Source: Acidobacteriota bacterium (lineage in GTDB: Bacteria > Acidobacteriota > Blastocatellia > Pyrinomonadales > Pyrinomonadaceae). Taken from it: 64,000 nucleotides of DNA. Each line of letters starts with the position of its first letter. Within the stretch, counting starts at the first letter, position 1. The translations under genes and the position numbers were made by a program. Below are positions 9,011 to 16,940 of this stretch, piece by piece. Where the stretch lies: contig JAHBSJ010000011.1 in NCBI GenBank assembly GCA_019639155.1, forward strand, positions 45,046-109,045. The letters run 5' to 3'. Below the pieces are notes generated by a model that saw only the letters and a program-made list of their open reading frames with translations, did no database searches and was not told where the DNA came from.

Positions 9011-11299
9011 ATGATGTCGTCAGCCGCCTTCGAAATGCCTGTCAAGAAGCAAAAGATCACTGCCCAAAACGCCTATGTGGAGGCCGCCTTGCCGCTCCCT
9101 TTGCGGCAGACATTCACTTATCGCGTTCCGGCGGCCCTGCAGGAAGATCTCGCGATAGGAACACGAATGACCGTTCCTTTCGGCCGCCGTACTCTGACGG
9201 CATATGCAGTAGAACTGCACGACGTGCTTCCAGCCGATTTCGATATCGATGAATCAAAGATCCGCGACATTATCGACATTCTCGACGAAAAGCCTTTAAT
9301 AACCCCCGAGATCCTGGAATTGACCAAATGGGCAGCTGATTACTATGCCTCATTCTGGGGCGAAATGCTGAAAGCATCGCTTCCGGCAGGCCTAAATTCC
9401 GGAAAAGTGCGTCCAAAACGCCGCAAAGCTGTCAGATTGCTGGATCGGAGTCCCTCAACTGATGCAAAACCGCTCACAGAGCAGCAAAAAGCCATCTTAG
9501 AGGCCCTTCGAGGGGTCGGCGGAGAAGCACTCTTCGCCGATGTTATCGAGTCTGTAGGCGGCGGGGCTTCTGCCGTAAATACGCTGGCAAAACGCGGATA
9601 TCTCGAGCTCTATGTAGAGGACGTTCGCCGCGATCCATTAAAGAACGGAGGCGAGAGAAAATATCAAGAAATTACTTTAAGTAATGAACAGCAACTACAT
9701 TTAGATTCAATACTTTCCAGTCTAACCCCTAAAGCTGCTTTTAATGTTTTTTTGCTGCACGGCGTCACCGGCAGCGGCAAAACAGAGGTCTATATTCGGG
9801 CGATGCAGCATGCCCTTTCTCTCGGTCGCACCGCGTTGATGCTCGTTCCGGAAATTTCACTCACGCCGGTGTTTTCGCGGCGGCTTCAGTCGATATTCGG
9901 CAGCGATGTCGCAATACTCCACTCAAATCTGTCCGCCGGCGAGCGCTTCGACGAATGGCGTCGCATCCGCAGCGGAGACGCGCGTGTTGTTATCGGGACA
10001 AGGTCCGCCGTGTTCGCCCCGCTGGAAGATCTCGGCCTGATCGTCGTTGACGAAGAGCACGATCCTTCTTATCGCCAGCACGAATCGCCGTTTTACAACG
10101 CCCGCGACGTCGCGGTGATGCGTGCCCACAAAGCGGGAGCGGTCGTGATTCTGGGCTCGGCGACGCCTTCGATGGAGACCTTTTTTAACGCAAAAAAGGG
10201 CAAATATACCTATCTTCACCTGCCCGAACGCTTCGGCGGCCGCGGCCTGGCAAAGGCAGAACTGATCGATATGCGCGATGTTTTCAAGCGTTTCGGCAAG
10301 GACGTCGCACTTTCGCCGGAGCTTCTTGATGCGATCCGCGAAACGCACGAACGCGGTGAGCAGTCGATCGTATTGCTGAATCGCCGCGGTTTTTCGCAGT
10401 TTGTGCTGTGCCGTATGTGCGGCGAATCGCTCAAATGCCGCAACTGCGACATCACGCTCACCTATCATCGCCGCGACAAAAAGCTGCTCTGCCATTACTG
10501 CAGCTATAAAGAGAAGGTCCCGGAAGTATGCCCGCATTGCGAAAGCGAGTACCTTTACTTCGTCGGCGAAGGCACCGAAAATATCACCGACCAGCTCGCA
10601 GCGAAATTCCCTTCTCTTCGCATCGCACGCGTTGACCGCGATACGATGGCCCACAAAGGCGAGATCGACGAAACGCTGTTAAGCTTTGCTGCGGGCAACC
10701 TTGATATGCTAGTCGGCACGCAAATGATAGCGAAAGGCCACGATTTCCCTAACGTGACTCTCGTCGGCGTCGTTTCGGTCGATATAGGACTCGGGCTTCC
10801 CGATCTGCGATCGGCGGAACGCACATTCCAGCTGATCACGCAGGTCGCCGGCCGAGCAGGCCGCGGCGAAAAGCCGGGCCGCGTGCTGATCCAGACATAC
10901 TATCCCGAGCATTACGCATTGCGGCACGCCGGCGAGCAGGATTACGAAGGCTTCTACGCCGAAGAGATCAAGTACCGCGAAAGATTCGGATATCCGCCGT
11001 TCTACGTGCTGGCCTCAATACTGATAAAACACCGCAACGCCGGCTACGCCGTTAAGAACGCAAATCTCCTCCGCGGCTCATTGGACAAGGCCAATCGCGA
11101 CAAAGCGTCACGAATACTCGGCCCGGCACAGGCCTCGATCGCACGCCTAAAGAGCGAGTTCCGCTTTCAGATCATTCTGAAATCACCGAACCGCAAACGC
11201 CTGCGTGAAACGCTGGAAACCGCTCTCGCCGATGCCGAACACCGCGGCTGCGATATGAGGACGATCTTTGTTGAGATCGACCCGGTGAATCTGATGTAG
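9011..11299 (+). CDS. priA: Primosomal protein N' (replication restart helicase PriA)
   Basis: Superfamily 2 helicase of 762 residues that reloads the replisome at stalled forks. Order: N-terminal 3'-end-binding domain (ALPLPLRQTFTYRVPA), helicase core with Walker A GVTGSGKTEVY, DEEH box VVDEEHDPSYRQHES, then the zinc-binding insertion with paired CxxC motifs (CRMCGESLKCRNCD ... CHYCSYKEKVPEVCPHC), then motifs IV-VI ending QVAGRAGRGEKPG. Length is normal for the family. Two ATG codons stand together at the start (9011 and 9014). It is followed by lpxD after a 141-bp spacer. Confidence 0.97.
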   Translation: MMSSAAFEMPVKKQKITAQNAYVEAALPLPLRQTFTYRVPAALQEDLAIGTRMTVPFGRRTLTAYAVELHDVLPADFDIDESKIRDIIDILDEKPLITPEILELTKWAADYYASFWGEMLKASLPAGLNSGKVRPKRRKAVRLLDRSPSTDAKPLTEQQKAILEALRGVGGEALFADVIESVGGGASAVNTLAKRGYLELYVEDVRRDPLKNGGERKYQEITLSNEQQLHLDSILSSLTPKAAFNVFLLHGVTGSGKTEVYIRAMQHALSLGRTALMLVPEISLTPVFSRRLQSIFGSDVAILHSNLSAGERFDEWRRIRSGDARVVIGTRSAVFAPLEDLGLIVVDEEHDPSYRQHESPFYNARDVAVMRAHKAGAVVILGSATPSMETFFNAKKGKYTYLHLPERFGGRGLAKAELIDMRDVFKRFGKDVALSPELLDAIRETHERGEQSIVLLNRRGFSQFVLCRMCGESLKCRNCDITLTYHRRDKKLLCHYCSYKEKVPEVCPHCESEYLYFVGEGTENITDQLAAKFPSLRIARVDRDTMAHKGEIDETLLSFAAGNLDMLVGTQMIAKGHDFPNVTLVGVVSVDIGLGLPDLRSAERTFQLITQVAGRAGRGEKPGRVLIQTYYPEHYALRHAGEQDYEGFYAEEIKYRERFGYPPFYVLASILIKHRNAGYAVKNANLLRGSLDKANRDKASRILGPAQASIARLKSEFRFQIILKSPNRKRLRETLETALADAEHRGCDMRTIFVEIDPVNLM

Positions 11300-11440
11300 A
11301 AATTTGGCTCGAAAACTATCGAGATCCCGCACGCATGAACAAGTTCGCAGTTCTTCCCTTTTCGTGTCTTTTGCGTATTTCGCAGGAATCAATACTTTAT
11401 TCGTGCATTCGCGGCTCACTCAAGTAAAATATCGGCTTAG
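11300..11440. other. priA-lpxD spacer
   Basis: No gene. It contains loosely repeated TTTTCGTGTC/TTTTGCGTAT-like units around 11358-11390 and TAAAAT 15 bp before the lpxD ATG that could be a -10. Nothing stronger is seen. Confidence 0.4.
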
Positions 11441-12466
11441 ATGAAGCTATCCGAACTCGCAAACATATCGAACGCAACGATCGAACGCGGCGACGCGGAC
11501 CTGGAAATAACCTCGACTGCCGGGCTCGATATCGCGAAAGCCGGCAAAGTTACGTTCCTCGCCAACCCGAAATACACGCCGCAAGTAGCCGAAACGCGGG
11601 CGTCGGCGATTTTCCTGAACGAAGGCGTTGATATCGGCCGCGAGGACATCGCGATCCTTCGTGCGAAGGACGCGTACGTCGCATATACGCTCGCGATGCG
11701 TGCATTCTTCCCCGATCCGGAGTTAAAGTGTTTTATTCACTCTTCCGCTGTAATTGATGATACGGCGACGGTAAGCGAAGTCGTCGAAATTCACGCCAAC
11801 GTCGTCATCGGTGCGAACTGCCGAATCGGCGACAACGTCAAGATAATGCCGAACGTCACGCTCTACGATGGTGTTTCGATAGGCCCGAACACTACGATCC
11901 ACAGCGGCGTTTCGATCCGCGAGAACTGCGAGGTCGGTGCACGCTGCATTATTCACAACAACACGACCATCGGCTCGGACGGCTTCGGTTACGCCAAGGA
12001 CGAGGAGAAGCGCTGGCTGAAGATACCGCAAACCGGCCGCGTGGTGCTTGAGGACGACGTCGAGATCGGTGCGAACACGGCCATCGACTGTGCCTCGGTC
12101 GGCGAGACGCGTATCAAACGCGGTGCGAAGATCGACAACCTCGTCCAGATCGGCCATTCGTGCACAGTCGATGAAGACGCTCTTATTTGTTCGCAGACGG
12201 GGCTCGCCGGTTCGAGCGTCATAGGCAAACGCGTGATACTAGCGGGCCAGGTCGGCATCGCGGGGCATTTGAAGGTCGGCGACGACGCCGTCATCACCGC
12301 CAAATCCGCGACCTCGCACGACGTCGAACCCGGCAAGGTGATCTCCGGCATTCCCGGCTTCGACAACAAAGACTGGCTCCGCTCGACCGCCGCCTATCGC
12401 CGTCTCGGCGAATTCGCCCAGCGGCTCAAGAAACTCGAGCGGAAAGTCTTCGAAACGAAAGAATAA
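11441..12466 (+). CDS. lpxD: UDP-3-O-acylglucosamine N-acyltransferase
   Basis: Third step of lipid A synthesis: transfers a 3-hydroxyacyl chain from ACP to UDP-3-O-acylglucosamine. 341 residues, normal for LpxD. N-terminal uridine-binding domain (MKLSELANISNATIE ... GKVTFLANPKY), then a left-handed beta-helix of hexapeptide repeats from about residue 105 to 300. The likely catalytic His is in LVQIGHSCTVDED, and GSDGFGYA is the usual LpxD signature. A C-terminal helix follows. Its presence shows an LPS-bearing outer membrane. It is not clustered with lpxA/lpxC here. Confidence 0.95.
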   Translation: MKLSELANISNATIERGDADLEITSTAGLDIAKAGKVTFLANPKYTPQVAETRASAIFLNEGVDIGREDIAILRAKDAYVAYTLAMRAFFPDPELKCFIHSSAVIDDTATVSEVVEIHANVVIGANCRIGDNVKIMPNVTLYDGVSIGPNTTIHSGVSIRENCEVGARCIIHNNTTIGSDGFGYAKDEEKRWLKIPQTGRVVLEDDVEIGANTAIDCASVGETRIKRGAKIDNLVQIGHSCTVDEDALICSQTGLAGSSVIGKRVILAGQVGIAGHLKVGDDAVITAKSATSHDVEPGKVISGIPGFDNKDWLRSTAAYRRLGEFAQRLKKLERKVFETKE

Positions 12467-12547
12467 CAACAACGGATTTACAAAGATTCTCACAGATTTC
12501 TTGAGAATGATCTGCGAGGATCCGTGTTAATCTATTGTCATAAATTT
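12467..12547. repeat. lpxD-msrB spacer with imperfect dyad
   Basis: Two arms, ACGGATTTACAAAGATTCTC and GATCTGCGAGGATCCGTGT, are roughly complementary and would fold in the transcript. This style of spacer dyad recurs through the window. Confidence 0.4.
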
Positions 12548-12994
12548 ATGAGCACTTCGGGATCGGGATACGACATTACGCCTTTGGCCGCGGATGCTAT
12601 TGAGAATTTGGCGGGCGATTTGAGCGACGAGGAACGCCGGATACTCTTGAACCACGGCACGGAGGCTCCGTTTTGCGGGACGCTGCTTGATAACAAGCTC
12701 GACGGCGTTTATGCCTGCCGCCTTTGCGGGCTGCCGCTGTTCACCTCGCGGCACAAGTTCGACTCCGGCACGGGCTGGCCGTCCTTCTATCGGCCTTTTG
12801 ACAAGGAACATCTCGCATATATCGACGACAACAGCTATGGAATGCGCCGCACCGAGATCCGCTGTGCACGCTGCGGCGGCCACCAGGGCCACGTCTTCCC
12901 CGACGGCCCGCCGCCCACCGGCCAACGCTACTGCCTCAACTCCGCCTCGCTCGAATTCTTCCCCAACGGCGAAGAAATCCCGCAAAGATCCTAA
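12548..12994 (+). CDS. msrB: Peptide-methionine (R)-S-oxide reductase
   Basis: Repairs oxidised methionine (R epimer). 148 residues from the ATG at 12548; a GTG at 12524 would add eight residues without family support. Motifs: zinc site CRLCG and [38 protein letters not shown] with the catalytic Cys in RYCLNS. The GTGWPSF and NSASL segments are diagnostic of SelR/MsrB. It stands alone, 81 bp after lpxD. Confidence 0.96.
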   Translation: MSTSGSGYDITPLAADAIENLAGDLSDEERRILLNHGTEAPFCGTLLDNKLDGVYACRLCGLPLFTSRHKFDSGTGWPSFYRPFDKEHLAYIDDNSYGMRRTEIRCARCGGHQGHVFPDGPPPTGQRYCLNSASLEFFPNGEEIPQRS

Positions 12995-13009
12995 GATACA
13001 AGCTTAATG

Positions 13010-13250
13010 TCCGGCGACACACGTCTAATGTCCGATGATATTTGCTAGTTGTCCGGCGATAAACTGTTAATGTCCGGCGACGCAAGCTTAATGTCCGGTG
13101 ATATTTGTTAGATATCCGGTGATATTTTCTTAATATCCGGTGATATTTTCTTAATATCCGGCGATATTTTCTTAATATCCGGCGATATTTTCTTAATATC
13201 CGGTGATATTTTTGCTGTGTCCGGCGACATTTTTGATTTATCTGGCAAAA
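13010..13250. repeat. Tandem array, 12 units of exactly 21 bp, each a short palindrome
   Basis: The core TCCGGYGATA recurs at 13010, 13031, 13052, 13073, 13094, 13115, 13136, 13157, 13178, 13199, 13220 and (decayed) 13241, a strict 21-bp period. In the best-kept central units the core is the dyad AATATC-CGGY-GATATT plus a TTTCTT-type linker. Edge units are more diverged, the normal pattern for tandem arrays. There are no unique spacers, so it is not CRISPR. Because 21 is a multiple of three, both strands show heptapeptide repeats in silico (KISPDIK on minus, LISGDIF on plus), but no supported gene covers it. Confidence 0.93.
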
Positions 13251-13354
13251 TTCGGCGGATTTGGAGTAAAATGTGGCTGACAGCCGCCCCCGCAAGCATT
13301 CAGTCTGTGGGCACGCCGGTTCTCGATCAATACATAATTCAGGAGGAATTTGAG

Positions 13355-14008
13355 ATGGGAGATTCTTTACAGTCAATTTCGGATGCGGAGCTTATCGACG
13401 TGGCGCAGCAGGTCATTGCGGCGATGACGTCGGACCCGACGATTTACGGCTCGACAGCGGCGGTTGTCACAGAACTGACGACGCTGACGGGCGATTTTGA
13501 CACAGATCTGACGGCTCACGTGGCGGCACAGGCGGCGGCGAAGTCGGCGACGGCGACGAAGGAGGATTCGCGGACGTCTCTCGAGGCGGCTCTCAGGTCG
13601 ATCAGGAACATCGCCAGGGCCAACAAGACCAAGGAGTCGGATATGGCGGCGCTCGGCATTCCGGTCTCGAGCGGAGCCGCTCCGTCTAACGCGACGGTCC
13701 CCGAAGCCCAGGTTGACACCGGCGACCGGCTGCGGCATACGATCCATTTCCGCGACGCAGCGTCACTTGGCAATAAACGCAAGCCGCGCGGCGTGATGGG
13801 CTGCGAGATCTGGGTGAAACTCGGCAATCCGCCGCCCGGGAACGAAAAGGACTGCACGTTCCTGACGCTCGACAGCAAAACGCCGCACCTCGTCGAATAC
13901 GAACCCGGCGACGCCGGCCAGACCGCCCATTATATGCTCCGCTGGCGTATGCAGGACGGCTCCGTCGGCGCCTGGGGCGAAACGGAATCCGCCACTATAA
14001 CCGGCTGA
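13355..14008 (+). CDS. Conserved-looking orphan protein with FN3-like C terminus
   Basis: 217 residues from the ATG at 13355, which has a strong AGGAGG at 13341-13346. The frame is open back through the last repeats (GTG at 13217), but that start lacks a ribosome site. N-terminal half: acidic helices, Ala/Thr rich (SISDAELIDVAQQVIAAM). C-terminal half: likely beta sandwich with VMGCEIWVKLGNPPP and HYMLRWRMQDGSVGAWGE, reminiscent of fibronectin type III-like folds. There is no signal peptide or membrane segment. It is isolated between the repeat array and a palindrome, with no operon partner. Function unknown. Confidence 0.75.
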   Translation: MGDSLQSISDAELIDVAQQVIAAMTSDPTIYGSTAAVVTELTTLTGDFDTDLTAHVAAQAAAKSATATKEDSRTSLEAALRSIRNIARANKTKESDMAALGIPVSSGAAPSNATVPEAQVDTGDRLRHTIHFRDAASLGNKRKPRGVMGCEIWVKLGNPPPGNEKDCTFLTLDSKTPHLVEYEPGDAGQTAHYMLRWRMQDGSVGAWGETESATITG

Positions 14009-14070
14009 GAGATAGCCGCCGGCAGATCGGGGCTTTTCGAAGGACGCGGATATCCCGCAAAAGAAAGATA

Positions 14071-14140
14071 GCCACAGAGCACTCAGAGAACACTGAGAAA
14101 GGCAAATTCCTATCTCTGTGTCCTCTGAGTGCTCTGTGGC
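14071..14140. terminator. Long CACAGAG-type inverted repeat between convergent genes
   Basis: GCCACAGAGCACTCAGAG at the left pairs with CTCTGAGTGCTCTGTGGC at the right, enclosing about 34 nt. It lies between the converging stops at 14008 and 14149 and probably acts as a two-way terminator. The same motif family occurs at about 50363-50390 and 51058-51126. Confidence 0.6.
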
Positions 14141-14148
14141 CCGATCTC

Positions 14149-15516
14149 TTACTTACGGTCTTTGAACGAATCGAACAGCTGCGTGTGCCGCGATGTCAGC
14201 GGCAGTTTGCGTCCGTTGATGAAAACGTACTTTACGTTCGTTCGCGGGTCGAGCAGATCGCCGTCCGTAACGACGACGTTCGCGACCTTGCCGACCTCAA
14301 GCGAGCCCATGCGGTCGGCGATGCCGAGTATCTCGGCAGGATAGATCGTCACGGATTTTAGGGCCTCTTCTTTCGAGAGCCCGTAAGCTCCCGCGAGCCC
14401 CGCGTGATACGGCAGATCGCGTGATTCCGAGCCGTCATTCCCTGTCGAGATCGCGAATTTCACGCCTGCCTGCTGCAGCTTTGACGGCACCTCGAATAGA
14501 TAATCGTAAGGGTCGTCCATCTGCACCGGCAGGCTGTAAATGTTCGTGTAGATCACGGCGATGTTGTTCCTTTTCAGGTCGTCGGCCACTTTCCAAGCGT
14601 CCTGTCCGCCGACGATTATCGCCTTTACCTTCATATCTTCGGCAAATTTGACCGCCGCACGAATGTCGCGTTCACGCTGAACGGGCAGCAGAACCGGACG
14701 CTGGCCGCGGACGTACGGGGCCATCGCTTCCATCTTCAGGTCGATGCCCACCAGCGGCAGGCTCGGGTCCTTTTGCCTTGCCTCGCGTGCTTTCAGATAG
14801 GCTTCAGCGTCGCGAAAGATCTTCTTCAGTTCCTCGACCTGCTCGTCACGCCTGCGAACGGCAGCGTTGACGTCAGGTGCCGCTGCCTGCTGAGCAAACG
14901 CGAATCCGCCGAAACCGCCGCCCGTCGCAACACGCGGAAAATTGATGACAAGGGCGTTGTCGGCAACCACCGCCATTTCGTCCTGCGTTGCGCCGTTCAG
15001 GTTTATGATCGCGGACTGTCCGGAGATCAAGCCGCCGGTCGGATGCGAAAGCACCGTCGTAATGCCGTTGACGCGGGTCACGTTGATATGCGAAGTGTGC
15101 GGATTGATGCCCTTGATCGCACGGGCGTTCGCGTTCATGGTGCCGACCTCGGATATATCGACGGTCGCATTTGCTCCCTGCCCTATCTCGGTCAGTCCCA
15201 TGTTCGTCGCCGCGTCGATCATTCCCGGATAAACGCTAAGCCCTTTTCCGTCAATGCGTTCGGCACCTGACGGCACAGAAACGTTGGTTCCGATAGCGGC
15301 GATCTTGCCGTCGCGGATCAGTATCGTTCCGTTCTCTATCACCGCACCGGTCACCGTAACGATGCGTGCGCCGACGATCGCAAAGGTCCCCGGCGTTCCG
15401 GTCTTGTTCTGCTCCGAGCCGTCACTTTGGGCGCTGGCTGACAATGAACCGACGATGATCGACAGACAGAGCGCGATCGCTATTCTTGCTTTTTGCATTT
15501 TTCCTTTTGCCTTCAT
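14149..15516 (-). CDS. Secreted amidohydrolase-like protein lacking metal ligands (paralogue 3)
   Basis: 455 residues with a signal peptide (RIAIALCLSIIVGSLSASAQ). The fold is that of imidazolonepropionase-like amidohydrolases: start strand GARIVTVTGAVIENGTILI, GKIAAIG, YPGMIDA and C-terminal GSLEVGKVANVVVTDGD. The HxH metal motif that should follow PGMID is replaced by AATNMG, and no HAH/LQHG-like His ligands are seen later, so hydrolase activity is doubtful. Its ATG overlaps the stop of the upstream paralogue (TAATG), so the three genes form one leftward operon. Possibly a structural or substrate-binding partner of the intact paralogue. Confidence 0.85.
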   Translation of the reverse strand: MKAKGKMQKARIAIALCLSIIVGSLSASAQSDGSEQNKTGTPGTFAIVGARIVTVTGAVIENGTILIRDGKIAAIGTNVSVPSGAERIDGKGLSVYPGMIDAATNMGLTEIGQGANATVDISEVGTMNANARAIKGINPHTSHINVTRVNGITTVLSHPTGGLISGQSAIINLNGATQDEMAVVADNALVINFPRVATGGGFGGFAFAQQAAAPDVNAAVRRRDEQVEELKKIFRDAEAYLKAREARQKDPSLPLVGIDLKMEAMAPYVRGQRPVLLPVQRERDIRAAVKFAEDMKVKAIIVGGQDAWKVADDLKRNNIAVIYTNIYSLPVQMDDPYDYLFEVPSKLQQAGVKFAISTGNDGSESRDLPYHAGLAGAYGLSKEEALKSVTIYPAEILGIADRMGSLEVGKVANVVVTDGDLLDPRTNVKYVFINGRKLPLTSRHTQLFDSFKDRK

Positions 15517-16922
15517 TACCGCTTACCTCCGTCGATGTGATCGGCGTCGTCGAGATGACCATTCTCAAATTGGCTCGGCGGCCGCGGTGCCGCTGCACCT
15601 GCTCCTGCAGGGCGATTCTGTTCTAGTCTTTCCAACGCCTCACGCTCGCGTGCAAGTTCGGCACGGCGTGCGATATCGCCGGCTCGGTCAAAATAAACGT
15701 CGCCCTCGATCAGCGTCATCTCAACACGCGAATACGGGCTGAAAGGATGCATGTTCCATATCACGAGGTCGCCGTCCTTGCCAACCTCGATCGAACCGGT
15801 CCGCTTGCCGATGCCCATCTGGATCGCGGGATTCAGCGTGATCATTTTCAGCGCTTCTTCCTCGGGAACTCCGCCGTATTTCATTACCTTTGCGGCGTCG
15901 AGGTTCAGCCGCCGCATTCGCTCGTTCGAATCGGAATTGATGGAAACGTTCACGCCGGCTTTCCACATTATGTAGGCGTTGTACGGCGTGTTGTCGTACG
16001 CTTCGAGCTTGTAGCTCCAACTGTCGGTGAATATCGAAACGCCCGCTCCGTGTTTCGCGATCTCGGGAGCGATCTTGTAGCCTTCGAGTCCGTGCTGCAG
16101 GGTTGCGACCTTGAATCCGAACTCATCGGCGATGCGCAGTAGATTGAGGTGTTCGTCCGATCGATAGCCGTGTGCGTGGACGAGGCGTTTGCCTTCGAGT
16201 ATCTCGACCAGCGGCTCAAGCTCCAGATCGCGACGCGGCGGGACTTTCGTCTTTTTCGCACGAAAATCGTCCCAGCTTTGCTTGTAATCCTTTGCACGCA
16301 GGAATGCGTCACGCATCACCTCAACGACGCCCATTCTCGTACGCGGATATCGCGGCTGTACGCCGCCCTGCGGCTGAAAATTCGAGCGCTTTACGTTCTC
16401 GCCCATTGCGAACTTGATGCCCGGCGGCGCATCGGGGATCAGAAAGTCCTCGACCGGCTTGCCCCACTTGAACTTCACACTGGAATTCTGCCCGCCGATA
16501 GAGTTTGCCGAGCCGTGAAGCAGATTCGCGGCCGTCACGCCGCCCGCGAGGCCGCGATAAATGGCGATATCTTTCGGATTCAGCACATCGCGAATTCGCG
16601 TCATCGAGGTGACGCTGAACGAACCTTCGTTGACGGCGTCCATCATGGTATGCGAATGGCAGTCGATGATGCCCGGCGTCACGAATTTGCCCGTCGCGTC
16701 GATGGTTCGAACGCCGGCCGGGGCCGAGAGGTTCTTGCCGATACGCGTGATCTTGCCGTTCTGGACAAGTATGTCCGTTGCCTCAAGAGTGCCGCGTATG
16801 GCTGTCATCACGGTGGCGTTCTTTATCAAGACACTGCCGCCTGCCGCCTGTGCGGAAACGCTGCCGCCGAGGCTGCCGAGCAGCAGGATATTTAGAACAA
16901 GAAAAGCTGTTATCTTCTTCAT
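15516..16922 (-). CDS. Secreted amidohydrolase with intact metal site (paralogue 2)
   Basis: 468 residues with a signal peptide (ITAFLVLNILLLGSLGGSVSAQA). Imidazolonepropionase-like amidohydrolase with the full ligand set visible: HSH after TPGIIDC, HAH at about 250, LQHG about 30 residues later, and NSDS near 330. C-terminal GSIEVGKDGDLVIWN closes the composite beta domain. Expected to be a metal-dependent periplasmic hydrolase, perhaps acting on peptides or cyclic amides; the substrate is not readable. It is the middle gene of a three-gene operon and the only one with an intact active site. Confidence 0.92.
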   Translation of the reverse strand: MKKITAFLVLNILLLGSLGGSVSAQAAGGSVLIKNATVMTAIRGTLEATDILVQNGKITRIGKNLSAPAGVRTIDATGKFVTPGIIDCHSHTMMDAVNEGSFSVTSMTRIRDVLNPKDIAIYRGLAGGVTAANLLHGSANSIGGQNSSVKFKWGKPVEDFLIPDAPPGIKFAMGENVKRSNFQPQGGVQPRYPRTRMGVVEVMRDAFLRAKDYKQSWDDFRAKKTKVPPRRDLELEPLVEILEGKRLVHAHGYRSDEHLNLLRIADEFGFKVATLQHGLEGYKIAPEIAKHGAGVSIFTDSWSYKLEAYDNTPYNAYIMWKAGVNVSINSDSNERMRRLNLDAAKVMKYGGVPEEEALKMITLNPAIQMGIGKRTGSIEVGKDGDLVIWNMHPFSPYSRVEMTLIEGDVYFDRAGDIARRAELAREREALERLEQNRPAGAGAAAPRPPSQFENGHLDDADHIDGGKR

Positions 16923-16940
16923 AACGTTGAACTTACTGAT

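Noticed and set aside
13010..13250. CRISPR array
   Set aside because: Units are contiguous with no unique spacers and no cas genes are near.
13217..13354. Longer start of the orphan gene inside the repeats
   Set aside because: GTG without a ribosome site; the ATG at 13355 has AGGAGG at the right distance.
12936..13376. Minus-strand frames across the 21-bp array coding KISPDIK-type heptads
   Set aside because: The frames exist only because the period is a multiple of three; other frames on both strands give equally regular peptides, and no ribosome site or homology is seen.
14149..16922. Calling the amidohydrolases HutI to link with ftcD
   Set aside because: They are secreted, lie 17 kb away, and two of the three lack metal ligands; only fold similarity supports it.
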